Shown: one piece after another, positions 1-9,399 of the stretch | Numbering within the stretch: the first letter of the stretch is position 1 | How the letters are laid out: every line of letters starts with the position of its first letter | Source: Acanthosepion esculentum | Taxonomy: Eukaryota > Mollusca > Cephalopoda > Sepiida > Sepiidae | Assembly: GCA_964036315.1 (NCBI GenBank) | Contig: OZ038485.1 | Span: 76,667,960-76,731,959, forward strand | Direction: 5' to 3' | DNA: 64,000 nt | Position numbers and translations under genes: made by a program | The notes under the pieces: model-generated | Seen by the model: the letters and a program-made list of their open reading frames with translations, nothing else | Told to the model about the DNA's origin: nothing | Database searches by the model: none

Positions 1-405
1 CTAAGCATGTGAATAAGCACTCATCTGGTGTATGGAAACGAATTAATCTCTTTTATATTAATTGTAATGGGGAAAAATGATTCGGTCCTCGAACAATTCG
101 ATTTTAGAACAGACTTTCAGAACAAATTGTTGCGGGACGTCAAGCAGGTGCTGTTAACTCCCCGCAAACAGAAAAATTATGTAGGATAATACGATCGAAG
201 CAAGGATAACAAAGGCGAGGGTTTTCAAATCTAAGCCAAATTTTATTCATCAATCTGGCAAAAGTATGTACAGGTATCGTTTTGAGTAATTCGATATGAA
301 GTCGGGGAGTGCCAATCGATGGATCATCTTGTTTCAGGGCGACAGACCAGAGGCAGGCAAGGCATCTGTTCGTCCTTAGGGTGACGGTCATAAGGGATGA
401 AGCTT
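1..405. other. Unassigned stretch with a minus-strand poly-A signal
   Basis: No gene is recognised. An AATAAA hexamer lies on the minus strand at 247-242. Because GC-richer, repeat-bearing DNA lies just upstream of it on that strand (406-900), the whole 1-900 block could be the 3' part of a minus-strand transcript or an LTR. I see no LTR ends that prove it. Confidence 0.3.
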
Positions 406-593
406 GGTAGTCCTTAGAAGGACTATCGCATAAGAATGTGGTCTGGTAGTCCTTAGAAGGACTATCGCATAAGAATATAGCATGGCAGTCCTTAGAAGGA
501 CTATAGCATAAGAATGTGGGTTGGCAGGCCTTAGAAGGACTAACGCATACAAATGTGGTTTGGTAGTCCTTAGAAGGACTATCGCATAAGAAT
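406..593. repeat. 39-bp minisatellite, five copies, each with a palindromic core
   Basis: The core CCTTAGAAGG recurs at 412, 451, 490, 529 and 568, an exact 39-bp spacing. A degenerate sixth copy may start near 374. Each unit holds the near-palindrome AGTCCTT-AG-AAGGACT, so every unit can form a short hairpin. Because 39 is a multiple of three, one minus-strand frame stays open through the array and reads as a 13-residue Ser/Pro/Lys/Asp/Tyr repeat. I regard that as a by-product of the period. Confidence 0.9.
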
Positions 594-780
594 CGGCTGC
601 TGCTGGGTTTAGCTTGTTCAGCTGCTGCTGAGTTTGGCAACCGGACTGGGAGCGGCTAGCTTCACTGGTAGCTGCTGCTGCTAGGTTAGGCTTGGTCAGC
701 TGCTGCTGAGTTCGGCAACAAGATTGGGAGCGGCTGGCTTCAGTGGTGGCTGCTGCTGCCGGTGCTGCTAGGCTTGGCTG
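594..780. repeat. CTG-rich direct repeat, 78-bp period
   Basis: The segment CAGCTGCTGCTGAG occurs at 619 and again at 697, followed both times by a related TTGGGAGCGGCT-type block. The period is 78 bp, exactly twice the 39-bp period of the adjoining minisatellite, which suggests the two arrays share an origin. Short CTG runs are scattered through it. Confidence 0.75.
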
Positions 781-2293
781 CTTCTTGTGGTCAGCGACGA
801 GGGTCGGTCAGGTGAAGGTGAGAGGGGGAGCGCCGGGGCCAAGTTATTTGGTGGAAGAAATCGGTTTATGTCGGCCGCGGTTAGCATCGTTGCCTAGTTA
901 ACAATGTCTTTTGGTTGTCGACTAAAAATTACCTTCCACTTTTGAATGTACACATGGGTTTCATTTGGGCACCATGTGTATATAAATTAGTTTCTGGTCA
1001 TTATTTTTAGTTGTGTATGTTATGTTTCGTTTTGTTTTTGTTTGTTTGTGTTTCGATGTCTGAAAACGCTAAGTCACCGCAAATTAACGGCATTCGTTCT
1101 ATTTTCCGATGTGACTCTTTCAGACGTTTGAGTAGCCGGCAGTAACTTCCGCCCGGGTGCGATAATAGTATGGTCGAGAACCGAGGTTGCTCTGTATATG
1201 GAAATTAATTTGAATCAAATAGAACCTAACTTTAGGTTTAAAGAAGGCATTTAACATTATTTAAAAATTTGGGGTTTAGAAAATCTGTGGGGTGTATAGA
1301 TTAATGTGAAAACCCCATTTATTCTAAGTAAATTTTAGAAAAATTACAGTAAAGTATTTTTATGCAAATGAAAGCTTCGTCGTAATTCTGAAAATTTTCT
1401 TGACGGTGGGGAAAAACTACAAGTCTTAAATATTACGTTTAGATTTTTTTTTCTGTCCAATGTGAAAGGAAATGTATTTTATTAAGTTATGCAAGCACCG
1501 ATACTAAAAAATATTTTGAGTTTAGAATTATTTTTTGCTAAGCTACGGAACATTTTTTTGTATTTTCACACACTTTATATTGCATAAATCTTTTAATGAA
1601 TGTATATCTTCTGAGATTTCTTGATATACTTACTTGCGTATCATGCAACTTTTGAAAACCTCATTTTGAAGCTAATTTTACACGAGATATAAAATTAAGC
1701 TAATCATACATGAGATATAAAATTAGCGCATGTACTGCCTGTCCTGTCTACGCCGTTAACAAAACTATATCCATTTAAGTGAGTCAAAAAGGACAGATGT
1801 ATTTAAAATAAACACGATTTTGATAAATTGATGTTTTACTTAACGGTATCCAATAATAATGCATGTAAGTATAAAACAAACCTAGCGAATATACATCTTT
1901 TCCATGTTTACGTTCATAAGATGTTTAGCTATTTCTCGTTCGAGTTTTTTGTGAATCCAGTCTATTTCTGAATGTAATGTATCTGTTCGTTAATATAATA
2001 TTCCTTTTTTCTTTATCGTCTGCAACGACTTTGTTCCTTTTTATTCTAGAAAGCTTTGTTTGTACTGATCGTATTAGCGCAATGTTAGTTTTGATCGGGT
2101 TCGTAGTAAGTAATTTAACTGATTTTTTTTCATTTTATGACTACTGGCTGGGGATCGGCTCACGCATTTTGTAAAAGAAAAGTGGATATTCGGACTTATA
2201 CTAAGTTAAAACTTAAATATTTTATTATTTTTTTACCGAACCCGCACACAAGTATGCATGTTTATTTGTACTAGGGCATGTGTGGGTCTCAGA
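781..2293. other. Non-coding stretch with one hairpin-forming segment
   Basis: No gene is recognised. DNA up to about 1200 is GC-richer than the rest, which is AT-rich. At 1058-1125 there is an imperfect inverted repeat: GTCTGAAA and AAGTCAC on the left pair with GTGACT and TTTCAGAC on the right, around a loop of about 33 nt. It could be a folded RNA or a MITE end. Nothing else stands out. Confidence 0.4.
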
Positions 2294-2870
2294 TCAGCTC
2301 TCCAGATGAGTTTTTTTGAAAGAAACTCGTTCTTTGTAATAAGCTATCTGGAAGTCAAATCCGGAATTTCTTTTTTTAATAGGAGTATATAGGCTCTCAT
2401 ATCGCCCGGTCCATACTCCTCCTCTCTTGAACAGGGGTACCTTTGTTTCCTGTTTAGGAATCGGTACCCTCTCCTTTTCTCTGGCCTTAATAGTGGTGCT
2501 GTCATGAATTTCTTTTGATGTGCATAGTTGGTGGCAACGTCTCTTCATATTGAAGGTGCCAGGTTGACAGTTTTCTGGTTGCTGTTCCCGACTGGTAGTT
2601 AGGGGCCCGAAATCTTACGTAGCGTCTTGAGAGGCTGCTCTGATCAACAGCTGCATAATATCGGGGTTCTTTCAGTGTCATATCACGCATGGAAGGGTGT
2701 CCCTGAAAGCATCTTCGGTGGGCAACCCCGAAGCCAAGCTATGTTGCAGTCTACGCCAGTTCTCTTCTGCACATGTTACATTTAATGACAGACTGCTACT
2801 ATTACGCTAGGCCCTTTCTTTTCCATACTAATTTAACGCATCATAACTATTGTTGCGGACCCGATAGCGG
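2294..2870 (-). repeat. Unidentified 0.5-kb repeat, copy A (with ORFs)
   Basis: Read on the minus strand this matches 9400-9915 read on the plus strand over about 500 bp, with many substitutions and small indels. Copy A is the better preserved coding-like version. One frame reads MTLKEPRYYAAVDQSSLSRR and continues to 2502. A second frame, overlapping by a frameshift near 2510-2530, runs to a stop near 2294 and contains KVPLFKRGGVWTGRYESLY and a Tyr/Lys-rich end. Together they suggest a small basic, tyrosine-rich protein of about 125 residues. I do not recognise the family. It may be an old retrocopy of a small host gene, or a non-coding dispersed repeat with chance openness: copy B has several stops, and its frame near the shift does not clearly support the copy A frame. 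Confidence 0.6.
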
Positions 2871-3049
2871 TGCAGATCTGGCTTACGAAAATAAGGCCTT
2901 ATGCCAGACACCGCACACTACTACCGATTCCACAAACAAAGTAAAAAAAAAAGAAAATATAAAAGACGTGTTCTTTGTACTGTACAAACGTACAGCAAAA
3001 AGAAGTAGACAGGCAAGACGACAAAGGTAAAGGAACAAACATAAATTTT
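2871..3049. other. Short spacer with GTAC palindromes
   Basis: AT-rich and without a recognised gene. GTACTGTAC followed by CGTAC at about 2978-2993 makes small palindromes. Confidence 0.3.
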
Positions 3050-3265
3050 ATTAGAGTTTAACAAGTAAATTGTCTTCAGTGAAGACCTTCAGAAAATGTA
3101 CAGGAAATGTAGTTGAAAAAGAGGCCAAGTAGATTGTCTTCAGTGGAGACCTTCAGTAAGTTACTGGAAATATTATAGTTAATAAAGAGGCCAAGTAGAA
3201 TAGTAGATTGTCTTCAATGGAGACATTCAGTAAGTTACAGGAAATATGGTAGTTGATAAAAAGGT
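3050..3265. repeat. Three-copy tandem repeat with a GTCTTC/GAAGAC hairpin core
   Basis: ATTGTCTTCA recurs at 3069, 3133 and 3207 (spacing 64 then 74 bp). Each copy is followed by a GA-rich segment and AGGCCAAGTAG-like sequence. The first copy contains the perfect inverted repeat GTCTTC-AGT-GAAGAC; later copies carry one or two changes. The array starts next to a minus-strand AATAAA near 3045, a setting similar to the array at 406-780. Confidence 0.85.
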
Positions 3266-3929
3266 AGATAAAGTTCCGCGCCAAAATTTAAATTCAAGAT
3301 GGCCAAGGCGGGAAAAGTTCCTCAGGAAGAAAGTCAGTTGTAATGAATAATAAACATACACGGCAAAGAAAAATACTCACTGCGAGAGTTTATAATTGTG
3401 AGTGTAATGTAATTCTTTTTAAGGTAACTGGTTCTGAAAGGACTGAGTTCGAAGAATGTGAAAAAAGCTTTGTTCTTCATGTCGAAGGTTTCGAAAGTTT
3501 CTGGAGAAAGATGTTCGCCTCGGGACGAAAAATCCGCCATCGCAAAAGGCGATGTGACGACAGTGTCGTATGTGTTAAGGTACAGCGACGAGCCATGAGG
3601 TCTAGGCAACGTTTGCCGATAAAATATCCCTGTCGGTATATATGGTTGACCGGCGAGAGATAAGTGAGCCTGCCAGCCGGTTCTAATGACCCGGGACGAC
3701 TCATTTTGAAAAGCCAGTTTGTCGTGACGTCAGAGCGAAAAGCGCGCGAAAAATGAACAGCTTCCTCACTTTCGGCTAAGAACAACGGTTTACTACTATT
3801 ACCGGCCGAAAGTGAGAGGAAGGGGTGAAAACTCGCGCGTGCGTCAAATTGTAAGTGGAAATAGCGGGATATTTCCACACTATAAACAACGTAAACCAGC
3901 TCAATAAAATCACCTAAACCACTTAACCT
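3266..3929. other. Unassigned stretch with CRE-like site and strong hairpin
   Basis: A perfect TGACGTCA palindrome (cAMP-response-element consensus) lies at 3725-3732. An inverted repeat follows: CTTCCTCACTTTCGGC at 3761-3776 against GCCGAAAGTGAGAGGAAG at 3805-3822, 16 pairs with a two-base bulge and a 28-nt loop. GCGCGCGAA at 3742 and CTCGCGCGTG at 3833 partly mirror each other outside it. This could be a MITE core or an old promoter. Long frames here lack family resemblance. Confidence 0.45.
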
Positions 3930-4617
3930 TTCTTTCTCCAACATTCGTGATATTCGCACCAACTTTTGCAGTGTGGAATCGTTCCTCTTCGAAAAGTCTC
4001 CAGACATCCGAGCTCTCTGCAAACCTAACCTTAACTCTTCAATACCTTGCTCTGATTTCTAGATTCCTGGCTACCTTCTTCTACGTAGAAAGGACTCTAA
4101 AGTCCACATGCGTGGCCTGGGAGTTTATGTCTGCGAACATCTCCCGCTGGCTAGGGAACTATTGAATCCCCAGACCATTTCTACTTAACTCAGTCAGCTA
4201 TCTCTTCTTTCTCTGTCGTCCCCCTTTCTCTGAAGACTATTGCGTGCTAGATAGTATTTCCGATAATATAGACAAGGCAAACTCCCAACACCCGTTTGCA
4301 AACATATCTGTGTTCGGTGACTTTAATGCTCGCCATGGCAGGTGGCTTAAGTATTCTATCATTGACCTCCCTGGCATCTAAGCCCTGAACTTCTCAATCA
4401 CTCAAGCTCTCACGTTTGTGGTGGACTTCCCACGTATTTCCTCAGTAACCCTGATGGACACGCTTTTCTTCTACATTTCGTTTATACTTCTATCCTTGAT
4501 TTATGTCGCACCATGCAGTTCTGCACTCTTGGCAACTCTGATCATGCGGTAATGTCTGTAGACATCTCCTTCCGTTCCTTCACCAACCATGAACCTCCTA
4601 CCATAATGCAGGTGAAG

Positions 4618-4620
<3 letters not shown>
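3930..4620 (+). pseudogene. APE-type LINE endonuclease domain (Jockey/CR1-like), broken
   Basis: This is the N-terminal apurinic-endonuclease-like (EEP) domain of the ORF2 protein of a non-LTR retrotransposon, the nuclease that nicks target DNA to prime reverse transcription. Reading forward across frameshifts gives NIRDIRTNFCSVESFLFEKS from about 3936, then a segment near 4100 reading VHMRGLGVYVCEHLPLAREL, the diagnostic metal-binding VFGDFNARHG near 4313-4342, and the C-terminal catalytic GNSDHAVMSVDIS near 4531-4570. At least one in-frame stop (about 4062) and a frameshift near 4160 disable it. The reverse transcriptase that should follow is absent: the copy ends at a TA microsatellite. 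The remnants at 8640-9310, 22635-22925 and 42815-44130 look like later parts of the same kind of element. Confidence 0.82.
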
Positions 4621-4672
<52 letters not shown>

Positions 4673-4713
4673 TTATAAAATATACAAATATATGAAATAT
4701 ATAAAATATACAA

Positions 4714-4764
<51 letters not shown>
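4620..4764. repeat. (AT)n microsatellite in two blocks
   Basis: Alternating AT at 4620-4669 and 4719-4764, separated by a 50-bp AT-rich spacer with a repeated TATACAAAT motif. It marks the break between the LINE fragment and the PLE fragment. Confidence 0.97.
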
Positions 4765-4767
<3 letters not shown>

Positions 4768-5000
4768 GAAATATAGTCTTAAAATGTGCTATATTTATGG
4801 GATAAAGTGCTCAATATCAGAGATAGAGTGTGTGTAAATATAAAAGTGAACATAGAAATCAACACTTAGAGGTGACAGTCTGTTTCATGCTAGATGCAAT
4901 CGTCAGGCCACGAGTGCTGTTATTTTTCTCGGCTATTTATATATACGGGTCAGTGGTGCATTGTGGGTAGTCTATTTTGGCGGTTATTTTACCGGAAGTC
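4765..5000 (-). mobile_element. Penelope-like element terminal fragment (pLTR-like)
   Basis: Read on the minus strand: a TATATAAATAG box at about 4944-4934, then the hammerhead fold (separate entry), then a stretch down to the AT microsatellite. A TATA-like box shortly upstream of a minimal type I hammerhead is the arrangement known for terminal repeats of Penelope-like retroelements. Two PLE coding remnants elsewhere in the window (31.3 and 35.1 kb) show the class is present. No PLE coding sequence is recognised next to this fragment. Confidence 0.55.
4860..4920 (-). ncRNA. Hammerhead ribozyme fold, minimal type I
   Basis: Every conserved core element can be placed on the minus strand. CTGACGA is at 4906-4900. 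A small stem-loop II follows (TGC/GCA with an ATCTA loop). GAA is at 4886-4884. Stem III is a three-pair ACA/TGT with loop GAC (4883-4875). The cleavage-site C is at 4874. Stem I pairs CAGCACT (4919-4913) with AGTGTTG (4866-4860, one G-U pair), with an internal loop and a GG/CC step nearer the core. A three-pair stem III is the hallmark of PLE hammerheads. Weak points are a T-T apposition where the first pair of stem II is normally G-C and a C/A mismatch at the base of stem I, so activity may be reduced. Confidence 0.72.
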
Positions 5001-5718
5001 GTTTTTTTGTTTATTTATTTATTTGGGTTAAATTATTTTGCTTGTTTTAATTTTTTTTAATTTTTTTAATTTTTTAAAAATTTTTATGTATAATCTTATA
5101 TATTTTTTTATTTTCATTTTGATCGGTGTTTTTATTAACGTAGTAAAAATTTGTTTATATAGCTTATTTAATAGTTTTGTTTTTGTTTGGGAATATAATT
5201 AAAGCTATTTGTTCAATTTTGGGGTTGGTTGTTGTGGTTCTAACTATTACTTTGGCAGGAACAGTTTTTAATTTGTTTATTACTTTATGTATTTATTTGG
5301 ATTGATTATCTTTATTTGTTTTTTCTAACGGCTAGTTTATCGGTATCGGTTGTTAGTTTATTTATATATTTGGATGTATTTAGATCAATTTAATATACTT
5401 GTTGTTATTTATTTGTTACACTGTATATTTTCTCTTTTTGGTTTTCGATTTTTAAGTAACGTAGTATATTATTTTTTATTTATTCATTTTTTATCGTTGT
5501 ATAACAGTTATAGCTATTTTTTCGTCCGATTTTTTGTTTTGATTTTTATAGTCTAACTAATATTTTGGTCATAATAGTTTGCTAATTTGTTCATGGTTCA
5601 ACCCACCGTACAGCAAATGAAAAAATATACAGTGTAACAAATAAATATATATATAATATATATGTATAAAATATATGATATATATAATATATATAGTATA
5701 TATATAATATGTATAATA

Positions 5719-5721
<3 letters not shown>
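5001..5721. other. Strongly T-rich, C-poor stretch
   Basis: About 5000-5570 is dominated by T with some G and very little C on the plus strand. No protein family or RNA is recognised. On the minus strand it would be an A-rich segment directly upstream of the PLE terminal fragment, so it may belong to that element. Confidence 0.4.
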
Positions 5722-5785
<64 letters not shown>

Positions 5786-5896
5786 GCATGTAATATACAT
5801 AATATATGCATAATATACATTATATAATATATATATAATATATACATGCATACTTATAATATACATATATAAATTACACACACACACATACATATA

Positions 5897-5969
<73 letters not shown>
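5722..5969. repeat. (AT)n microsatellites
   Basis: Pure AT runs at 5722-5781 and about 5892-5969, linked by imperfect ATATA/ATACAT repeats. Open frames of Tyr-Ile repeats on both strands are artefacts of this repeat. Confidence 0.97.
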
Positions 5970-5970
<1 letters not shown>

Positions 5971-6384
5971 CATTTAGAGTTGTCTTTCGGCTTGACTGTT
6001 TTCCAAGTGAAAGATCTTTCTATTCATGTGTTAATAACAGTGCATACTTGCCTTGAAAAAGACGTGAATATTCCCTACCTAGCAGTCATATAGACCGGGC
6101 TTTCTTACTTGGGGGTAGAAGGTAGTCTAGGAATTCAAAGATACGTATGCAACGGAGAGGCTACTCGGTCTTTCTCAAACAAATATCCTATCAAGGATTA
6201 TTCCTTGCTACTGTATAAGATTTTCATTTTTTTCCTCTATAAACATTTTCACATTAGATTACAATTTTCCAAAACTGTATGCAAAAGGTTTCAAAATCAT
6301 TTAAAAGTAGATGCCTATGCATTCATGTTTATTCCAAGTCCAAGTAAAGAATTTGAAATTTCATATTTAATTCGTGTTTAAGAA
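5970..6384. other. No feature recognised
   Basis: A 90-codon plus-strand frame at 6109-6381 has no recognisable family resemblance and no splice or promoter context. I see nothing else here. Confidence 0.3.
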
Positions 6385-6990
6385 TGTATAGTGTTCCTTC
6401 AGGACGTAGGCGATCCTTTGTAATTTTGTTTGGGCATTTCACTGCCCATCCCCGCAATTACTGTTCTGGCATTCACAGGCTCATCAAGTTAGGCTACTCG
6501 TCGCTTTCCTGTCTTTGACTTCAAAATGTCCTTTGAGAATAGAGTTCTCCAAGCTCTTCCCTCAATGTGTTCTGAAATTTCAACTTTGGCCAAATCTAAG
6601 CGTCTTTCTCATTTTCATTAAAATTTGCTAGTTACATGTTCAGTCCACGGTTTTCTCCTTCCTTCTGTAAAACTGTTTCTATTGCCTAAAGCTCTTCCTG
6701 TAGAGTTTTCAGTGCCATATATGTCCGACATTACATAGCAGTTCAGAATTTTATTTCTAATAAGGTTTTCTTACTGAACTTTTGGAAGGCATCTTTCGCT
6801 ATTCCAATACGCCTTTGATTTTCAGACTAAAATTTTCCATCCTGTTAAAACACTTCAGATATATTTAAATTTTTGTACATACTTGTGTCACCAATTTGCA
6901 GTTTGTATCTTGTGCTGTTCCTCTTGCTGGTAATCATACTGTTAGGTTAGTATAGCTAGATTGTTACAACTGCCAAAATTTCCTCCCACA
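6385..6990 (-). pseudogene. RTE-like LINE 3' fragment
   Basis: On the minus strand this decayed sequence parallels the better fragment at 25480-26340. From high to low coordinate it has a KLQIGDTSMYKNLNIS-like segment (about 6905-6870), RRIGIAKDAFQKFS-like residues near 6820-6780, then a long degenerate stretch. It ends with a tail reading IAYVLKEH near 6410-6390. In intact members these belong to the C-terminal part of the reverse-transcriptase protein. Stops and frameshifts are frequent and the catalytic RT core is missing, so this is a 5'-truncated, long-dead copy. Confidence 0.65.
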
Positions 6991-7029
6991 AAGAGTAAAT
7001 TTTTATATAATAATAATAATTGTCAAAAC

Positions 7030-8050
7030 CTTCAGCGAAGACATTAAGATGGAGTTCGGAATCGACAAATGTGCCAAAGCCACCTTCAAAGTTGGTAAAC
7101 TAACGAAAACTTCAGGTTTCGAAATTGATATCAACAACAAGATTAAGAAACTAGACAAAGATGGTACATACAAATACTTAGAAATTAATGAAGGAGACGG
7201 AATACAACATTCAATTATGAAGAAAAAGATCCGAAAAGAATATTATCGGAGAGTGCGACTTAATGGGACCAATAAAATGAAGGCGATCAACATCTTAGCT
7301 ATACCCGTAATAACATAGAGCTTCAACATTATTAAATGGAAGTTGAATGATATTAAAAGATTGGACGCCAAGACCAGAAAAGTGCTTGCCCAAATGAGGA
7401 TGCACTACCCGAAATCAGATGTTGATAGGCTGTGCGTACCAAGAGCTTCAGGAGGCCGAGGTCTAATCCAACTTGAACTAAAAAAATTAACAATCGGATT
7501 GGAAACCTACCTCACAAAACCCAATGACTCTCTCCTGCAAATAGTAAAACACTAAATACACTCCATCAATAAAGAAGTTGCACTCTTCAAGAAACAGATT
7601 AATATACCCGAAACCCTACCAACAAAAAAACGAAGCAAATACCATCTACGCCAAACGAGTAAAACAAGCAAAACAACTTGGCCAAATGAAATTACAAAAA
7701 AAAAGTGGGAGGACAAGGCGTTGCATGGCAAATACCTAAAAACAACGAAAGAAGCAGATGTGGATTAACAGAGAGAAACACCTCCATAAATTATCGTGAA
7801 ATTGTCCGAATACAAGGACCCGGAGATCGAGATTAACAGGAAGTGGAGAATGAAGACTGAGACTGTACCAATAGTAATCAGAGCCCTGGGCCTTGTGAGA
7901 AAAGGAATAGGCAGTTTTATTAACACTAACAGTGTCCCAGGTAACACCAACATACATGTTGCCCAGAAGATCGCCTTACTAGGAACATTCCATGGCATAT
8001 ACTAAGAAAAGTGCTATCAATTATATGACAATTCTCCTATAGAGCCTAAG
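7030..8050 (+). pseudogene. R2/R4-like LINE: RT C-terminus and endonuclease end, internally deleted
   Basis: The reading frame starts within the reverse-transcriptase region: MEFGIDKCAKATFKVGKL at 7049, then IRKEYYRRVRLNGTNKMKAI to 7318. After a stop it resumes as LNDIKRLDAKTRKVLAQMRM and RASGGRGLIQLEL (7343-7555). From 7796 the frame reads KLSEYKDPEIEIN, then ALGLVRKGIGSF and VAQKIALLGTFHGIY, the extreme C-terminus. In intact relatives, a CCHC-type zinc motif and a restriction-like (PD-(D/E)XK) endonuclease core lie between these parts. Here that piece is missing, the join falling near 7790. An internal part of the RT segment is also shortened. The copy is therefore doubly deleted and dead. 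Assignment to the RLE-bearing group rests on the C-terminal match and on memory of relatives. Confidence 0.75.
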
Positions 8051-8097
8051 GACCATAGTTTGGAACCGGCTCTACAGAATACAAAACAGGAAATATA

Positions 8098-8145
8098 ACA
8101 TAACGTAACATAAAATAATATACATACATACATACATACATATGT
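8098..8145. repeat. Short (CATA)n run
   Basis: Imperfect tetranucleotide CATA repeats just after the R2/R4-like fragment, possibly grown from its A-rich 3' tail. Confidence 0.7.
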
Positions 8146-8179
8146 TAGACTTCCTGCAGTTCCTTTTTGCGTATGCTAT

Positions 8180-8260
8180 CAACACTTAAAAAAATGTTCC
8201 TTCAGAACGCAGGAGATCATGGCTATCTAGAGACTTAGTAGTTTTATTATCTCTGAGTTA
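8180..8260 (-). repeat. RTE-like LINE tail, small fragment
   Basis: The minus strand reads AMISCVLKEH, matching the C-terminal tail motif at 6410-6390 and 25545-25490. Only the last few dozen codons remain. Confidence 0.55.
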
Positions 8261-8639
8261 ATGGGATATCTTGGATGTCCCTATAAACATCTATAAAAAC
8301 ATCTATACTAGAAAAAAGCATAAGCGATTGAATAATGAAAGCTAAATAACAGCGAAGTGATAGAATAAAAAGGATGGAAGTAATTGCTACTTCCATCTAT
8401 GCAATAAATTCATTTTCTTTACTTTTCTATCCTTATTTTCCACTGTATATTACTAATAAAATATATATTACTGTAACAAGGAGAACGAAAAATTTTACTA
8501 CAAATAAACATACAAACTTACGGTTAGAGATAGGATTAGCTATTATGCGTATTTCAAACCGAGTATTACAGTTACAGTTAGATATTAAGTACTATAGTTT
8601 TTTGCCTCGGATCATTAGAGTTATGGTAACTAACAGTTT
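8261..8639. other. No feature recognised
   Basis: AT-rich. A 90-codon plus-strand frame at 8374-8646 has no family resemblance and runs into the oligo-T that ends the LINE copy at 8640. Confidence 0.3.
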
Positions 8640-9310
8640 TTTTTAAACATTTTACCCCCAAGCAAGGCGGAAGTGCAACCAGCATGCAGGGGATTACAAA
8701 GAGCGAAAGTGAGAAAAAAGACTGAGTATATGGGGGAATTAAGGAAAGGGTAAAAGATGAACGGGGTTCAAGTCAACAGAAGATGGCGGTTGGCCTTGCA
8801 TTTAAATTTTTGAAGATTGTAGTTATCAGGAAAGCAAGGGAGTTCCACTGTCGGTAAGTGCGAGAAAAGAAACTGTTAGAGTAGAAGTGGCGGTTACATT
8901 TAACTATTTCAGCAGTAAAAGGATGGGACATGAAAATATGTGTAGAAATGACAGAGGAGCCACCTCACGTCTGTGAGAAAGTGACTGAAGTCAGGATCGA
9001 TTACATTGCAGATCCTTGATTAACAGCAGGGGCAGATATAGAAGCAGTACTCGATATACGGACGAATGGTAGATTTGTAAATATGCAAAAAGCTTCTGGC
9101 ACGACACAATAAACCAACTTTCTTTGTAGTAGATACAGCTATTGATTCGATACAGTTGTTCCACTTCAAGTGAGACCCTCCTGGAGTCGAGTATCATCCA
9201 TACTGATGGTGGGCAGAGATGTTTCGCTAGGGTGGTTAAATGAGAGCAGTTTAGTTCTGGAGGCTATTTCTTGTCTCAGTTAACCGCTGATTGCGGGTTC
9301 TTTCCAGGAT
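8640..9310 (-). pseudogene. Jockey/CR1-like LINE 3' part
   Basis: Reading from 9310 downward and allowing frameshifts: an ASRTKLLSFN segment, a TISMDDTRLQEG segment (about 9215-9180), a RICNVIDPDF segment (about 9015-8985), and VKCNRHFYSNSFFSRTYRQW near 8910-8850. Then comes an untranslated tail ending in a conserved GCTTGGGG...AAATG-TTTAAAAAAA at 8660-8640. These blocks occur in the same order in the plus-strand copy at 42815-44130. They correspond to the region after the YADD motif of the reverse transcriptase. Many frame breaks; 5'-truncated. Confidence 0.72.
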
Positions 9311-9399
9311 CAGAAGTCGGTATGAATACCACGAATGTTGGAGAAAGAAAGGTTCAGGTGTTTAGGTGTTTTTTGTTGAACTGGCTTAGATTTATATCT

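Noticed and set aside
140..640. 166-codon minus-strand frame with a 13-residue repeat
   Set aside because: The frame is open because the 39-bp minisatellite is a multiple of three. The parts outside the array have no protein-like resemblance.
3050..3265. CRISPR-like array
   Set aside because: Three copies only, the similar sequence spans whole units with no unique spacers, and the context is eukaryotic.
3343..4022. Frames of 91-181 codons on both strands
   Set aside because: Overlapping frames on both strands with no recognisable domain. The 3930 end is already explained by the LINE endonuclease in another frame.
5000..5570. Possible nuclear copy of mitochondrial DNA
   Set aside because: The T-rich hydrophobic frames recall mitochondrial genes, but no conserved motif of a mitochondrial protein, rRNA or tRNA is present.
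4501..5893. Tyr-Ile repeat proteins on both strands
   Set aside because: They are translations of (TA)n microsatellites.
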